50,415 nucleotides of DNA from Bacilli bacterium (GCA_017432665.1 JAFRIS010000027.1:1-50415); one strand, 5' to 3'. Shown: positions 25,017 through 35,269, numbered from the stretch's first letter. Translations and numbers: made by a program. The notes: generated from the sequence alone by a model not told the origin.

Positions 25017-26150
25017 ATGGTGAAGAAGAAGATAAAGAGTATTAAAATAAAAGAACCTTATCTAGGCATATTTAAAATAATAGGTCTTATTCTTTGCATT
25101 GCCTTAATTATTTTAATTTTTTATCTCAAACAAATAAGTGATTTAACTAGACTTGATTACAGTAAAAAGGCCAGTAGGAATATCTTATTCTCTTGGCATA
25201 AAGATGATGTTTTAAAAGTGGGTAAGAACAAAACTTTAAATGCTGCGTTTGAAAGTCCTTATTTTAAAGAAAAATATATTAAAGAATATAGTTTAATTAA
25301 CTATGTTAATCATAAAAATCTAATTAAGAATATTAATAAATTATTAAAGATTGGCTATAGTACTAATGATATTAATATTATACTTAGTCATGGAAATGAT
25401 GATAGTGTTACTAATTTTATTAAAAAAGGAAAAGTTAGATACTTAGAAGAGTTTTATTCTTATGACTTTGCTAAATTAGATAACTATGATCGTTATGTTA
25501 AGTATGAAGATAAAACTGCTGAAGATGAAGAAATAGTAGTTATGTATGTTAATTTAGACTTAGATAAAGAAGACTATAAAGAAAGTATTCCTGTGACTAA
25601 GTTCTCTGAAACCATGCTAGTTAATAAACACCATCATTTGGATAAAAGCTTTGTACCTGACAATCTTGTTACTATTGGAACAAAATATGGTGCTGATAAA
25701 GAAACTAAGTGTTGCAAAGTGGCACTAGATGCTTTTATTGAGATGAGTAAAGCTGCTGAAAAAGAAGGCTATGGTATTTATATAAATTCTGCTTATCGTA
25801 GTTATCAAGATCAAGTAGATGTATCTAATCTATATTTAAAATCCTATGGTCAAGCATATGTTGATAAATTTGTGGCAAAGCCAGGTTATTCAGAACATCA
25901 AACAGGTTTAGCTTTAGATGTTGCTAGTAAAAATGCTAATGTATTTGCTAGTTCTAAAGAATACAAGTGGATGTTAGATAATGCTTACAAATATGGTTTT
26001 ATTCTAAGATTTACTAAAGCATATGAAGAAATAACAGGATTTAGAAATGAGCCATGGCATTATCGTTATGTTGGAAAGAAAGTAGCTAAAACTATTTATG
26101 AAGAAGATATGACCTTGGAAGAATACTATATAAAATACTTGAATAAGTAA
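25017..26150 (+). CDS. VanY-type D,D/L,D-carboxypeptidase, membrane-anchored
   Basis: 377 residues from the ATG at 25017 (GTAGGTG upstream). One transmembrane helix (about 16-38), a ~190-residue N-terminal ectodomain without clear family, then a peptidase M15B domain: SAYRSYQDQVDVSNLY, KPGYSEHQTGLALDVAS with zinc ligands His and Asp in SEHxTGxAxD, and EPWHYRYVG with the last His. These enzymes trim the terminal D-Ala from wall stem peptides. In VanY the role is glycopeptide tolerance; no vanHAX genes are here, so general wall maturation is more likely. Confidence 0.92.
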   Translation: MVKKKIKSIKIKEPYLGIFKIIGLILCIALIILIFYLKQISDLTRLDYSKKASRNILFSWHKDDVLKVGKNKTLNAAFESPYFKEKYIKEYSLINYVNHKNLIKNINKLLKIGYSTNDINIILSHGNDDSVTNFIKKGKVRYLEEFYSYDFAKLDNYDRYVKYEDKTAEDEEIVVMYVNLDLDKEDYKESIPVTKFSETMLVNKHHHLDKSFVPDNLVTIGTKYGADKETKCCKVALDAFIEMSKAAEKEGYGIYINSAYRSYQDQVDVSNLYLKSYGQAYVDKFVAKPGYSEHQTGLALDVASKNANVFASSKEYKWMLDNAYKYGFILRFTKAYEEITGFRNEPWHYRYVGKKVAKTIYEEDMTLEEYYIKYLNK

Positions 26151-26151
26151 T

Positions 26152-26180
26152 AAAAAAGACTACAAAAAAAGTCTTTTTTT
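26152..26180 (+). terminator. Terminator of the VanY gene
   Basis: AAAAAAGACT (26153-26162 region) pairs with AGTCTTTTTT (from 26170) and ends in a T run. Confidence 0.8.
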
Positions 26181-26241
26181 ATATTGGTATTTTGAATTAA
26201 TTATGTTATTATATTAATAGAATAATAAGAAGGTGTTTGGT

Positions 26242-28662
26242 ATGTATCCACTTGGAAAACAATTTGAAGTAGATTATACAAAGGCTGTTAGTGATAAGAA
26301 AGCGGTAGTACAAGGGCCTAATTATAGAATTTCAGTTATTACTGAAAGAATAATTAGACTTGAGTTTTCACCTAATGGTCAATTTAATGATAAGCCAACG
26401 CAACTAATCAAAAAGCGTAATGTTGGAATACCAGATTTTTTTGTGCGTCAAGATGCCAATATTATGGAAGTTACAACTAAATACTTTTCTATGACATATA
26501 TTAAAGGACAGCCATTTGAAGCAAATGGTGTTGATAAAATGAAGAATTTAAAGATTACTCTTTTATCAAAAGATAGAGATAGAAATAAAGATTGGCACGT
26601 TGGTCATGCAGAAGCTAGAAATATGCTAGGAAATATGGCTGGGGTAGATCTTGGTATACCTAAGAATCTACAAAAAGGATTGTATTCATTAGATGGTTTC
26701 TGTTCTATAGATGATAGTATGACTAAATGTATTGAAAAAGATGGAACTTTATCAGATCCAATTCCTAATCATACTGATATTTATGTTTTTATGTATGATA
26801 GAGACTTTAAACAAGTACTATTTGATTATTTTAAAATGACAGGAACTCCTCCATTAATCCCAAGATACGCTTTGGGTAACTGGTGGAGTAGAAATATAGA
26901 ATATGATGATCGTAAGATTGCAGATTTAATTAGAAAATTTGAAAGAAAGAAGATACCTTTAGCAGTTATGTTATTTGATCATGATTGGCATATTAGAAAT
27001 GCAGAAAATGTTAAAGATTTAAAAACAGGATTTACTTTCAATAATGGTCTAATTAAAGATCCTAAGCTTATGATTAATGAATTCCATAAGAGAGGAATTA
27101 GAGTAGGTTTATGTGTTAATCCAACAAATGGTATTTATCCACATGAAGAACATTATAAAGAAGCTATAGAGGCTCTAGGATTACAATCACCTACAGTTAT
27201 TCAATTTGATCCGTTAAATCCTAAATTATTGGATGTATTATTTAAAATGTTCCTACATCCATTAGAAGCTCTAGGAGTAGATTTCTTCTGGAATGATTCG
27301 GATGGTGGAAAAGATATTAATAAATTATGGGCACTAAATCATTATATGTATATTGATTCTGGAAGGAATAATGAAAAAAGACCATTATTACTTGCTCGCG
27401 GTAGTGTTTATGCCCCACATAGATATCCAGTCGCATATGGTGGCTCTAGTGAAATAAGTTGGAAAAACTTAAAACAATTACCATTTATGTACTTAAATGC
27501 TTCAAATATTGGAGTTAGTTGGTGGAGCCATGATGTTGGTGGTAATCATGGTGGTATCGAAGATGGAGAATTATACATAAGATATGTTCAACTTAGTACT
27601 TTTGGACCTATTCTTAGATTCCATGGTGCTAGAGGTAGATATTATAAAAAGGAACCATGGTTATGGGATGCCAAAACAGAAAATATAGCGGCTGACTATT
27701 TAAGATTAAGACATAGATTAATTCCATATTTATATACAGAAGCATATAACTATACTAAGAGTGGTACACCACTTATTCAACCATTCTATTATAACTATAT
27801 GTGGGTATATGATGATGAATTATATAGGAATCAATACTATTTAGGATCACAATTACTAGTATGTCCAATACTAGAACCGAAAGATCCTGTAATGAATCGT
27901 AGTATTCATAGATTCTTTGTACCAGATGGAACATGGTATGACTTTGTTACTGGTAAAAAGTTTCCTGGTAATAAGAAATATGTTTCATTCTTTAAAGAAG
28001 ATGATTATCCAGTATTTGCTCATTCTGGTTCAATAATTCCATTCTCTAATAGAAGTGATTATAACAATATCGGACTTCCTACAGATTTAGAGATTCAAAT
28101 ATTCCCAGGAGCAAGTAATACATATACATTATATGAAGATGATGGAATATCTTCTTTATATAGAGAAGGATACTTCCTAAAGACTTCTATTGACTATAAC
28201 TATTTAAGAAATAACTATACAGTTATAATTCGTTCAATAGATGGTAAAAGTGGTATAGTACCAGAAAAAAGAAACTATAAAATGGTATTTAGAAATACTA
28301 AACAAGCAGAAAGTGTTACTATTTATTATAATTCTGAGAAATTAGAATCAGAAAACTATGTTGATGGTAATGACTTCGTAGTTGAAGTTAAGAATGTTCC
28401 TACTATTGGACAATTAACTATTAACTGTAAAGGAAAAGACATTGAAATAGATGCTGTACGTCTTATTAATGATGACTTAGATAGTATCTTAATGGACTTA
28501 AAGATAGAAACTTATTTAAAGGAAGAAATCGCAAAAATTATCTTTGGAAATCTACCTATCAATAAGAAAAGAATTGAAGTTCGTAAATTAAAGAATAAGG
28601 GGTTATCTAAAGAATATATGAATTTATTCTTGAAATTGTTAGACTATATTAATGAATTTTAG
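26242..28662 (+). CDS. Glycoside hydrolase family 31 (alpha-glucosidase/alpha-xylosidase type)
   Basis: 806 residues from the ATG at 26242, since GAAGGTG lies ~7 bp upstream; an in-frame GTG at 26233 overlaps that site. No signal peptide, so cytoplasmic. N-terminal beta-sandwich, then the barrel: PPLIPRYALGNWWSRN, VMLFDHDWH, GVDFFWNDSDGG (nucleophile Asp region), NIGVSWWSHDVGGNHGG (acid/base region) and FGPILRFHG, then C-terminal beta domains (LYEDDGISSLYREG). Family members release alpha-linked glucose or xylose; the exact sugar is not readable. The next gene starts 10 bp downstream, so they form an operon. Confidence 0.93.
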   Translation: MYPLGKQFEVDYTKAVSDKKAVVQGPNYRISVITERIIRLEFSPNGQFNDKPTQLIKKRNVGIPDFFVRQDANIMEVTTKYFSMTYIKGQPFEANGVDKMKNLKITLLSKDRDRNKDWHVGHAEARNMLGNMAGVDLGIPKNLQKGLYSLDGFCSIDDSMTKCIEKDGTLSDPIPNHTDIYVFMYDRDFKQVLFDYFKMTGTPPLIPRYALGNWWSRNIEYDDRKIADLIRKFERKKIPLAVMLFDHDWHIRNAENVKDLKTGFTFNNGLIKDPKLMINEFHKRGIRVGLCVNPTNGIYPHEEHYKEAIEALGLQSPTVIQFDPLNPKLLDVLFKMFLHPLEALGVDFFWNDSDGGKDINKLWALNHYMYIDSGRNNEKRPLLLARGSVYAPHRYPVAYGGSSEISWKNLKQLPFMYLNASNIGVSWWSHDVGGNHGGIEDGELYIRYVQLSTFGPILRFHGARGRYYKKEPWLWDAKTENIAADYLRLRHRLIPYLYTEAYNYTKSGTPLIQPFYYNYMWVYDDELYRNQYYLGSQLLVCPILEPKDPVMNRSIHRFFVPDGTWYDFVTGKKFPGNKKYVSFFKEDDYPVFAHSGSIIPFSNRSDYNNIGLPTDLEIQIFPGASNTYTLYEDDGISSLYREGYFLKTSIDYNYLRNNYTVIIRSIDGKSGIVPEKRNYKMVFRNTKQAESVTIYYNSEKLESENYVDGNDFVVEVKNVPTIGQLTINCKGKDIEIDAVRLINDDLDSILMDLKIETYLKEEIAKIIFGNLPINKKRIEVRKLKNKGLSKEYMNLFLKLLDYINEF

Positions 28663-28671
28663 GAGTTTGGT

Positions 28672-29457
28672 ATGGAAAATATTAAAGAAAAAAGACTTGT
28701 TAGATTATTAGATGCTACTCTTTTATATCATTGTGAAGAAATTACTTTATTAGATGATACTTCTCTTTATGATGCTATGTTTAAGTATCTAGAAGAAGGC
28801 GAATTAGATAGAGTATTTCTTTGTCCAAAGTTAAAAGATGCATCTAAAGAAGAAAGAAAAAAAGCTCTTGATATAGCTAGAAAACACTCTTATTTATGTT
28901 TTTACGAAGGAAATAGAAATTTTTGGGAAGATTCAGCAGAAGGTTATAAGCCAGGGTTCTTTTCAGAGTTTATAGCTGAAGAAATACTAGATAATTATAA
29001 TTTCTTAGTAGAATTAGCTCATGAAAAGGGAGAAACTGCTGTTGAAGAATTAACTAATTTCGTTAGTGAAGAAATGGCTATAGAAAGCTCTGTAGTTGAT
29101 TATTTAAGAAATACTTTTAATAATGATAATTTATTAAAGGTATTATTAGATACTACTTCAAGAGAAGATAGTATTTATGGTGATTTAACACCTAAAAGAA
29201 AAAGAATACTTTATAAGTATCCAAAAGAAGTTCTATATACTGAATATCAAGAAATTGATGAATCTGATTTTATGATAATTCCTAAAGAAGAATTGTTTAA
29301 TAGAATTAGTATTGAAACAAATGATAGTACAGTATTAAGTATGAATAAATTATCTGAAATCGCTGATTATTTAGGAGATGAAGATTTTGAAAGAACAATT
29401 AGAAATGTTCATCTTTTGAATTCAGAAAGTAAAGAAACAGGTGCAAAACACCGATAA
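28672..29457 (+). CDS. Protein of unknown function in operon with GH31
   Basis: 261 residues, acidic, with no signal or membrane segment. It is predicted to be mainly helical: EKRLVRLLDATLLYHCEEITLLDD at the start, LYKYPKEVLYTEYQEIDESDFMI in the middle. I recognise no motif or family. TAGGAG lies 7-8 bp ahead of the ATG and the GH31 stop is 10 bp upstream, so both are made from one message. No obvious terminator follows; the T-box promoter starts 13 bp after the stop. Confidence 0.75.
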   Translation: MENIKEKRLVRLLDATLLYHCEEITLLDDTSLYDAMFKYLEEGELDRVFLCPKLKDASKEERKKALDIARKHSYLCFYEGNRNFWEDSAEGYKPGFFSEFIAEEILDNYNFLVELAHEKGETAVEELTNFVSEEMAIESSVVDYLRNTFNNDNLLKVLLDTTSREDSIYGDLTPKRKRILYKYPKEVLYTEYQEIDESDFMIIPKEELFNRISIETNDSTVLSMNKLSEIADYLGDEDFERTIRNVHLLNSESKETGAKHR

Positions 29458-29469
29458 TTACATTTTTAC

Positions 29470-29497
29470 TTGGAATATTATAAATTTGTGTTATAAT
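29470..29497 (+). promoter_or_regulatory. Promoter of the leucine T-box transcript
   Basis: TTGGAA (29470-29475), 16-bp spacer, TATAAT (29492-29497) preceded by TGT. Transcription should start near 29504. Confidence 0.75.
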
Positions 29498-29503
29498 AAA
29501 CCT

Positions 29504-29695
29504 TGTATTTGTGATGAACAAGAAGTAGTAATAAAATAATTACTAATAGAGAGTCTATGTTTGGTGGAAATAGATAGTATAGTTTTATGAACTTGTCTTG
29601 GGAACAAAATGGGTAATTCCGTTATCGATTAGAGAGTATAATTTAAGGTGGTACCACGAATAATTCGTCCTTATGGGGATGAATTATTTTTTTTA
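29504..29695 (+). promoter_or_regulatory. Leucine-specific T-box leader
   Basis: Stem I base CAAGA pairs with TCTTG; ahead of the 3' strand the specifier CTT (Leu, 29592-29594) is followed by the usual purine. AGAGAGTC and GGTGGAAA in the upper stem I are standard. The T-box sequence AAGGTGGTACCACG lies at 29645-29658. The terminator pairs 29659-29670 with 29677-29688, then eight T. Uncharged tRNA-Leu should stabilise the antiterminator and turn on the small membrane protein gene and leuS. Confidence 0.93.
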
Positions 29696-29704
29696 GGAGG
29701 ATTT

Positions 29705-30070
29705 ATGGAAGAAATAGTATTATTTATAGGTAGTTTTATCTTTGTATTTATTATTTATCAAATATTTATTGTTTCTAAAGCAAAAAAGAATAAAGAGAAG
29801 AAAAACAAAAGAGAACCTTTTGAGGTTATGTATCTGAAAAAGATGTATAAGAACTTAGATTTTAAAAAGATACCGTATAATCAATTACTTCAATTAATTG
29901 CTATAATATCGTCATTTGATATTAGTTTAATTGTAAGTATTGTAGTTCATATTAAGAATTTTTGGTTAGAAATAGTAATTGGATTTGCTTCTACTCTCTT
30001 AATCATTTTAATTAGTTATCACTTGATATATTTATTTTATAAGAGGAAAGGAATGATTAAAAATGGATAA
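29705..30070 (+). CDS. Small membrane protein under leucine T-box control
   Basis: 121 residues from the ATG at 29705, which follows TTAGGAGG right after the T-box terminator; an ATG at 29648 lies inside the T-box sequence. Three hydrophobic segments (about 2-20, 60-78 and 83-108) with a Lys-rich loop between the first two ([15 protein letters not shown]). It overlaps leuS by 8 bp and so should be co-translated with it. I do not recognise the family. Its position between a T-box and leuS makes it a candidate for leucine-related membrane function, or simply a passenger. Confidence 0.75.
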   Translation: MEEIVLFIGSFIFVFIIYQIFIVSKAKKNKEKKNKREPFEVMYLKKMYKNLDFKKIPYNQLLQLIAIISSFDISLIVSIVVHIKNFWLEIVIGFASTLLIILISYHLIYLFYKRKGMIKNG

Positions 30071-32459
30071 TTTTAAAGAAATAGAGAAAAAATGGAGAAA
30101 ATATTGGGAAGATAATGAAACATTTAAAGTAGACTTATGGGATTTTTCAAAGCCTAAGTTTTATGCCCTTGATATGTTTCCTTACCCATCTGGAGTAGGA
30201 TTACATGCCGGACATCCTGAAGGATATACTGCGACTGATATTGTATCTAGAATGAAAATAATGCAAGGATATAATGTACTTCATCCAATGGGATTTGATT
30301 CTTTTGGTCTTCCTGCAGAACAGTATGCGATTAATACGGGTAATCATCCAGCTATATTTACAGAGAAAAATATTAATACTTTTAGAGAACAATTAAAGTG
30401 CTTAGGGTTTACTTATGATTGGGATAAAGAAGTATCAACATCTGATCCAAAGTATTATAAATGGACTCAATGGATATTTAAGCAGTTATATGAAGACGGA
30501 TTAGCTAAAGAAGTAGAAATGCCAGTTAACTGGTGTGAAGAATTAGGAACAGTTTTAGCCAATGATGAAGTAATTGATGGTAAAAGTGAACGTGGAGGAT
30601 ATCCTGTTGTTAGAAAGATGATGAAGCAATGGGTTATAGATATACCAAAGTATGCTGAAAGATTAATTGAAGGATTAGATGATATTGATTGGCCAGAGTC
30701 TACTAAGGAAATGCAAAAGAATTGGATTGGTAAATCAGTAGGAGCTCTTGTAGATTTTAAGATAAAAGGAAAGAGAAAAAAGTTCACTGTCTTTACTACT
30801 AGATGTGATACATTATTTGGGGCTACATACTGCGTATTATCACCAGAACACCCATTAGTAGATGAAATAACTACTTCTGATAGGAAGAAATATGTAGATG
30901 CTTATAAGAAAGAAGCTGCATCAAAGAGTGATTTAGAGAGAACAGAACTTAATAAAGATAAGACAGGAGTGTTTACTGGAGCTTATGCTATTAATCCAGT
31001 TAATAATAAAGAAATACCTATTTGGATATCTGATTATGTATTAATAGGTTATGGTACAGGAGCTATTATGGCAGTACCTGCTCATGATGAAAGAGACTAT
31101 GAATTTGCTAAGAAGTTTGATTTAGAAATAATTCCAGTTCTAGAAGGTGGGGATATTTCTAAAGAAGCTTTTGTTGAAGATGGCCTACATATCAATTCAG
31201 AGTTCTTAGATGGACTAAATAAAGAAGATGCTATAAACAAGATGTTAGAGTTCTTAGAGAAGAATAAATGTGGAGAAAAACATGTTAATTATCGACTAAG
31301 AGATTGGATATTTGCTCGTCAAAGATATTGGGGAGAACCAATTCCAATAGTTCATTATGAAGATGGAACTAGCGAAGCATTAAATGATGAAGAACTTCCT
31401 TTAGTTCTTCCGGAATTAGAAGATTATTCTCCATCAAAAGATGGATCTAGTCCACTTAATAAAGCAACAGATTGGGTAAATATTGAATATAACGGAAAGA
31501 AGGCTAAGAGAGAGACTTCTACAATGCCTGGTTCTGCTGGATCATCTTGGTATTTCTTAAGATATATTGATCCACATAATGATAAGGAATTTGCTAATAA
31601 AGAATTATTAGAACACTGGTTACCAGTAGATTTATATGTAGGTGGACCAGAACATACAGTAGGACACTTATTATATGCTAGAATGTGGAACAACTACTTG
31701 TATGATAAAGGTTTAGTTCCAGTTAAAGAACCATTCCAAAAACTAGTACATCAAGGTATGATATTAGGTTCTAATGGTATTAAAATGGGTAAAAGATATC
31801 CAGAATATTCAGTTAATCCTATGGATATAGTAGATAAGTATGGAGCTGATACTTTAAGGCTTTATGAAATGTTTATGGGTCCATTAGAGGCAGATAAACC
31901 ATGGAGTGACACTACTGTAGAAGCTAGTAAAAAATTCTTAGATAGAGTATGGAGAGTGCTTGTTGAAGATGGTAGAGTAGTAGAAGATAATGATAAGGCA
32001 TTAGAGAAGATTTATCACCAAACAGTAAAAAAGGTTACTTATGATTATGAAACACTAAACTTCAATACCGCAATATCACAAATGATGATTTTCATAAATG
32101 CAGTAATAAAAGAAGGAAAACTTCCTAGAGAATATGCTGAAGGATTTACTAAATTACTTAACCCAATTGCTCCATTTATAACTGAAGAGATATGGGAAAA
32201 ATTAGGGCATAATAAGACTATTGCTCATGAAGAATGGCCAACTTATGATGATGATAAACTAGTTGATGTTATTAAAGAAATAGCTGTTCAAGTAAATGGT
32301 AAAGTACGTGGAACTATTCAAATATCAGTAGAAGATGATGAACAATCTATTAAAGAAATGGCTATGGAATGTGAAAATGTAAAAAAACATATCGATGGAA
32401 AAGAGATTGTTAAAGTAATAGTTATTAAAGGAAAAATAGTAAATATTGTTGTTAAATAA
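30063..32459 (+). CDS. leuS: Leucyl-tRNA synthetase
   Basis: 798 residues, normal for bacterial LeuRS. The class I signature HIGH appears as [14 protein letters not shown] (HAGH; about 42-45), and the KMSKS loop as [16 protein letters not shown]. The CP1 editing domain includes [15 protein letters not shown] and [19 protein letters not shown], with the conserved editing Asp. C-terminal anticodon-binding and LeuRS tail ([12 protein letters not shown]) are complete. It charges tRNA-Leu. Start preceded by GAGGAAAGGAATG; expressed from the T-box leader 560 bp upstream. Confidence 0.98.
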   Translation: MDNFKEIEKKWRKYWEDNETFKVDLWDFSKPKFYALDMFPYPSGVGLHAGHPEGYTATDIVSRMKIMQGYNVLHPMGFDSFGLPAEQYAINTGNHPAIFTEKNINTFREQLKCLGFTYDWDKEVSTSDPKYYKWTQWIFKQLYEDGLAKEVEMPVNWCEELGTVLANDEVIDGKSERGGYPVVRKMMKQWVIDIPKYAERLIEGLDDIDWPESTKEMQKNWIGKSVGALVDFKIKGKRKKFTVFTTRCDTLFGATYCVLSPEHPLVDEITTSDRKKYVDAYKKEAASKSDLERTELNKDKTGVFTGAYAINPVNNKEIPIWISDYVLIGYGTGAIMAVPAHDERDYEFAKKFDLEIIPVLEGGDISKEAFVEDGLHINSEFLDGLNKEDAINKMLEFLEKNKCGEKHVNYRLRDWIFARQRYWGEPIPIVHYEDGTSEALNDEELPLVLPELEDYSPSKDGSSPLNKATDWVNIEYNGKKAKRETSTMPGSAGSSWYFLRYIDPHNDKEFANKELLEHWLPVDLYVGGPEHTVGHLLYARMWNNYLYDKGLVPVKEPFQKLVHQGMILGSNGIKMGKRYPEYSVNPMDIVDKYGADTLRLYEMFMGPLEADKPWSDTTVEASKKFLDRVWRVLVEDGRVVEDNDKALEKIYHQTVKKVTYDYETLNFNTAISQMMIFINAVIKEGKLPREYAEGFTKLLNPIAPFITEEIWEKLGHNKTIAHEEWPTYDDDKLVDVIKEIAVQVNGKVRGTIQISVEDDEQSIKEMAMECENVKKHIDGKEIVKVIVIKGKIVNIVVK

Positions 32460-32483
32460 AGCAAGCTTCAGCTTGCTTTTTTT
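32456..32483 (+). terminator. Terminator of leuS, overlapping its stop
   Basis: AAAGCAAGC, loop TTCA, GCTTGCTTT, then T run running directly into the -35 box TTGACA of the fic promoter. Confidence 0.9.
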
Positions 32484-32510
32484 GACAAAAAACCAGAAAT
32501 ATGCTATAAT
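32482..32510 (+). promoter_or_regulatory. Full-consensus promoter of the Fic gene
   Basis: TTGACA (32482-32487), 17-bp spacer, TATAAT (32505-32510) preceded by TGC. It matches all twelve consensus bases and shares its first Ts with the leuS terminator. Confidence 0.92.
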
Positions 32511-32537
32511 ATGGCCAATTTTAAAGGGGGAAACAGG

Positions 32538-33488
32538 ATGAGTGATGAAAGGGCACAAAAAAAAGAACTTGTACAATATGTATTAAGTACAGCAGGATTA
32601 GATATACCATTTATAATTCAAGAATCTTTCTTAGGATATAAATATCGTAAGAGATCAAAAAAACTTTATGAAACTGATGCTTTAGTACCAACAAAATTAA
32701 TTAAAATGTATTATAGTTTAAATCCGGGAGAAGTTGAATTTGATAACTTAAGAAAAAGTTTTATAAGTAGATATGTTAAAAATGAAAGTAAACTTGAAGG
32801 TGTAAATAGTGAAAATATTCATGGACGAGAAGAAATTGCTGGTCTTGTTGATATGTATGAATATTTACATTCTACTGAAATGGAAGAAGATTTTTGTATT
32901 TATTCATTAAATGAATTACATAGAAAGTTATTCTGTCACACTGAATTTCCAGAATGTGCAGGAAGTTATCGTACTCATGATGTTTATCTACCAGGAACTG
33001 GTATTGGTTTAACTGAGTGGTCTATGATACCTGTCGAATTATATAGAATTAGTCCTAGAGTTGATATATTACACGAAAAATCTAAGTTAGTTAAGGAATA
33101 TGGTGATGTTGATGACTTGTTAGCCTTCTTAGATGAATGTGTAGAATTAAATTGTGATTTAATAAAGATCCATCCATTTGGTGATGGTAATGGTAGAACT
33201 ATACGAGCTTTTACAAATAAAATGCTTGAAGATGCAGGCCTTCCTTCTATCTATATTAAAGCTAACGAAAGAGCAGAATATCAAGCTGCAATGAGTTTAG
33301 CTTTAGGAGAAGGGGATTACTCATTTATTAAGGGCTTTTATAGATATAAAGTATGTGATTCAATTATTGAATTAGATATTAATGAAAGATTAAAGAATAA
33401 GCCAAAGGAATTATCAAGTGAAACAATACAAAAACAAAAGAAATATGAGTATTACTTTAATATGGCAAAAGAAAGAGAGAGTCGTTAA
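32538..33488 (+). CDS. Fic-family AMPylator with N-terminal autoinhibitory motif
   Basis: 316 residues from the ATG at 32538 (AAAGGGGG upstream); an ATG at 32511 touches the -10 and is excluded. The Fic motif HPFGDGNGRTIR (212-223) is intact, with catalytic His212. Upstream, YVKNESKLEGVN (80-90) matches the S/T-xxx-E-G/N inhibitory helix seen in class II Fic proteins, with Glu87 expected to block the ATP site. Fic enzymes transfer AMP to Ser, Thr or Tyr of target proteins. No antitoxin-like partner gene is adjacent, and it has a strong promoter of its own. Targets unknown. Confidence 0.88.
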   Translation: MSDERAQKKELVQYVLSTAGLDIPFIIQESFLGYKYRKRSKKLYETDALVPTKLIKMYYSLNPGEVEFDNLRKSFISRYVKNESKLEGVNSENIHGREEIAGLVDMYEYLHSTEMEEDFCIYSLNELHRKLFCHTEFPECAGSYRTHDVYLPGTGIGLTEWSMIPVELYRISPRVDILHEKSKLVKEYGDVDDLLAFLDECVELNCDLIKIHPFGDGNGRTIRAFTNKMLEDAGLPSIYIKANERAEYQAAMSLALGEGDYSFIKGFYRYKVCDSIIELDINERLKNKPKELSSETIQKQKKYEYYFNMAKERESR

Positions 33489-33500
33489 TCTCTCCTTTTT
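33472..33500 (+). terminator. Terminator of the Fic gene
   Basis: GAGAGA (33475-33480) pairs with TCTCTC (33489-33494), then CTTTTTATT. It overlaps the stop codon. Confidence 0.6.
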
Positions 33501-33527
33501 ATTGTTAGCTATTTACATTGTAGTAGT

Positions 33528-33553
33528 AAAAAGGAAGAAATTTCCTTTTTTTT
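33528..33553 (+). terminator. Second, tandem terminator after the Fic gene
   Basis: AAAAAGGAA (33528-33536) pairs with TTCCTTTTT (33542-33550), then more T. No gene lies between it and the first terminator. Confidence 0.8.
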
Positions 33554-33554
33554 G

Positions 33555-33563
33555 TGGTATTAT
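33555..33563 (+). promoter_or_regulatory. Promoter of the MurJ-like gene
   Basis: TGGTATTAT: extended -10 (hexamer 33558-33563). The -35 position is within the upstream T run. Confidence 0.55.
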
Positions 33564-33582
33564 ATAGATAATGGAGGAGTAT

Positions 33583-35235
33583 ATGAAAAAGGATCTTACA
33601 ATGAAAAAGAGTACTTTTGTAAAAGGTGCTTTTATAACAACATTAGGAATTATTATTTCTAAGATATTAGGTATTATTTATGTAATTCCTTTTCATGCCA
33701 TAATAGGAGAAACAGGTGGGGCTCTATATGGTTATGCATATACAATTTATTTGGTATTTATGTCTTTATCAACTGCAGGTATTCCTTTAGCTATCAGTAG
33801 AATAGTCTCAGAATATCAGACATTGGGATACTATAGAGCCAAGAAAAGAGTTTTTGTTTTAGGTAAACGAATAGCTTTATTATTAGGAATTATATGTTTT
33901 TTAATTATTATGGTATTTGCTCCAATGCTCGCTAAAGCAGTATTAGGTAATGTTACTGGTGGTAATTCTATTGAAGATGTTACATTTGTTATTAGAGTAA
34001 TAGGAACAGCTATCTTAATAGTACCAGTACTAAGTATTTATCGAGGTTATTTTGAAGGACATAGATTTATGAGTGCCCCTTCTATATCTCAAGTATTAGA
34101 ACAAATTGTAAGGGTTTTAATAATCATATTTGGTAGTTTAATGGCTTTAAAAGTATTTAGGTTTGATTTAACTACAGCAGTAGGAATAGCTTTATTTGGT
34201 GCTACAGTAGGTGCTTTAGTAGCATACCTATACTTGGTATATAAGAAATTAAGAAATAAGAGAAAGTTTAATGAGCGAATTAGACAAGTAAATGAACCAA
34301 TTATAACTGATAAAGTAATTATTAGTAAAATAATTTATTATGCCATTCCTTTTATTATGATAGATCTATTTAAAACAGCTTATAATTATGTAGATATGGT
34401 TACAGTAGTAAAAGGTTTAGTTAATACAGTTAATTTTAGCGCAGTAGATGCTGAAACTATTTATTCAATGCTATCTACTTGGGCCAATAAATTTAATATG
34501 ATTGTTCTAGCTATTTCAACAGGTGTAGTAGTAAGCTTAATACCTAATATTACTGAAAGTGTAGTTAAAAAGCAAGAAAAAGAAGTTAACGCGAAAACTA
34601 ATCAAGCGTTAAGCATTCTAGTATTCTTAACTATACCTATGACTTTAGGAATCAGTTTCCTAGCTAAACCAATTTGGACTTTATTCTATGGAAATAGTAC
34701 CTATGGTCCTAGTGTTTTAAGTTACTACATTTTTCTAGGTTTTATTATTGGACTATTTACTTGTGTAATTACCATTCTTCAAGTATTGAAAGATTATAAA
34801 GCTGTATTTATTAGTTTAATAATTGGAGTAATTATCAAAGTATTATTAAATCATAATCTATTAATAGCTTTTAATAATATGAAATTACCTCCATATTATG
34901 GCTTTATTACTGCCAGTATTCTAGGTTATTTTATATCATTTATTATTTGTATTACTGCCTTACATAATAAATATCAAATAAGGTTTGAGTACTTAGTAAG
35001 AAATCTAATAGATATTATTTGTGGCTCATTAGTTATGATCGTAGTATTAAGTTTAATTAAACTAATTATTCCAATTTATTCTATGACTAGACTAACTAAT
35101 TTAATAATAGTTATAGCGTATGCACTTATAGGTGCAATTGTTTATTTCGTTTATGCATATTTTACGGGGCTAACTAAAAAAATATTTGGTAAAGATATAG
35201 TTTTAGTGTTAAAAAGAGTGTTAACTAAGAAGTAA
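33583..35235 (+). CDS. murJ: MurJ/YtgP-type lipid II flippase (MOP superfamily)
   Basis: 550 residues from the ATG at 33583; the upstream ATG at 33571 is part of the GGAGGAG site. Around 14 hydrophobic helices. The start KKSTFVKGAFITTLGIIISKILGIIYVIPF and GETGGALYGYAYTIYLVFMSLSTAGIPLAISR are typical of the YtgP/SpoVB branch of polysaccharide flippases; the housekeeping member flips lipid II for wall synthesis. SpoVB, the sporulation paralogue, is the main alternative, but no sporulation genes are visible. The WXG-like operon follows 67 bp downstream. Confidence 0.83.
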   Translation: MKKDLTMKKSTFVKGAFITTLGIIISKILGIIYVIPFHAIIGETGGALYGYAYTIYLVFMSLSTAGIPLAISRIVSEYQTLGYYRAKKRVFVLGKRIALLLGIICFLIIMVFAPMLAKAVLGNVTGGNSIEDVTFVIRVIGTAILIVPVLSIYRGYFEGHRFMSAPSISQVLEQIVRVLIIIFGSLMALKVFRFDLTTAVGIALFGATVGALVAYLYLVYKKLRNKRKFNERIRQVNEPIITDKVIISKIIYYAIPFIMIDLFKTAYNYVDMVTVVKGLVNTVNFSAVDAETIYSMLSTWANKFNMIVLAISTGVVVSLIPNITESVVKKQEKEVNAKTNQALSILVFLTIPMTLGISFLAKPIWTLFYGNSTYGPSVLSYYIFLGFIIGLFTCVITILQVLKDYKAVFISLIIGVIIKVLLNHNLLIAFNNMKLPPYYGFITASILGYFISFIICITALHNKYQIRFEYLVRNLIDIICGSLVMIVVLSLIKLIIPIYSMTRLTNLIIVIAYALIGAIVYFVYAYFTGLTKKIFGKDIVLVLKRVLTKK

Positions 35236-35269
35236 AAAAGCTTTTATTATTTAAAAATAAGTCAATAAA

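Noticed and set aside
25017..26150. Vancomycin-resistance cluster
   Set aside because: Only a VanY-type peptidase is present; no vanH, vanA, vanX or two-component genes.
32511..32537. ATG start for the Fic gene next to the -10 box
   Set aside because: Transcription should begin after it; ATG 32538 has AAAGGGGG upstream.
35236..35247. AAAAGCTTTT palindrome as terminator of murJ
   Set aside because: It has no loop and no T run; too weak to call.
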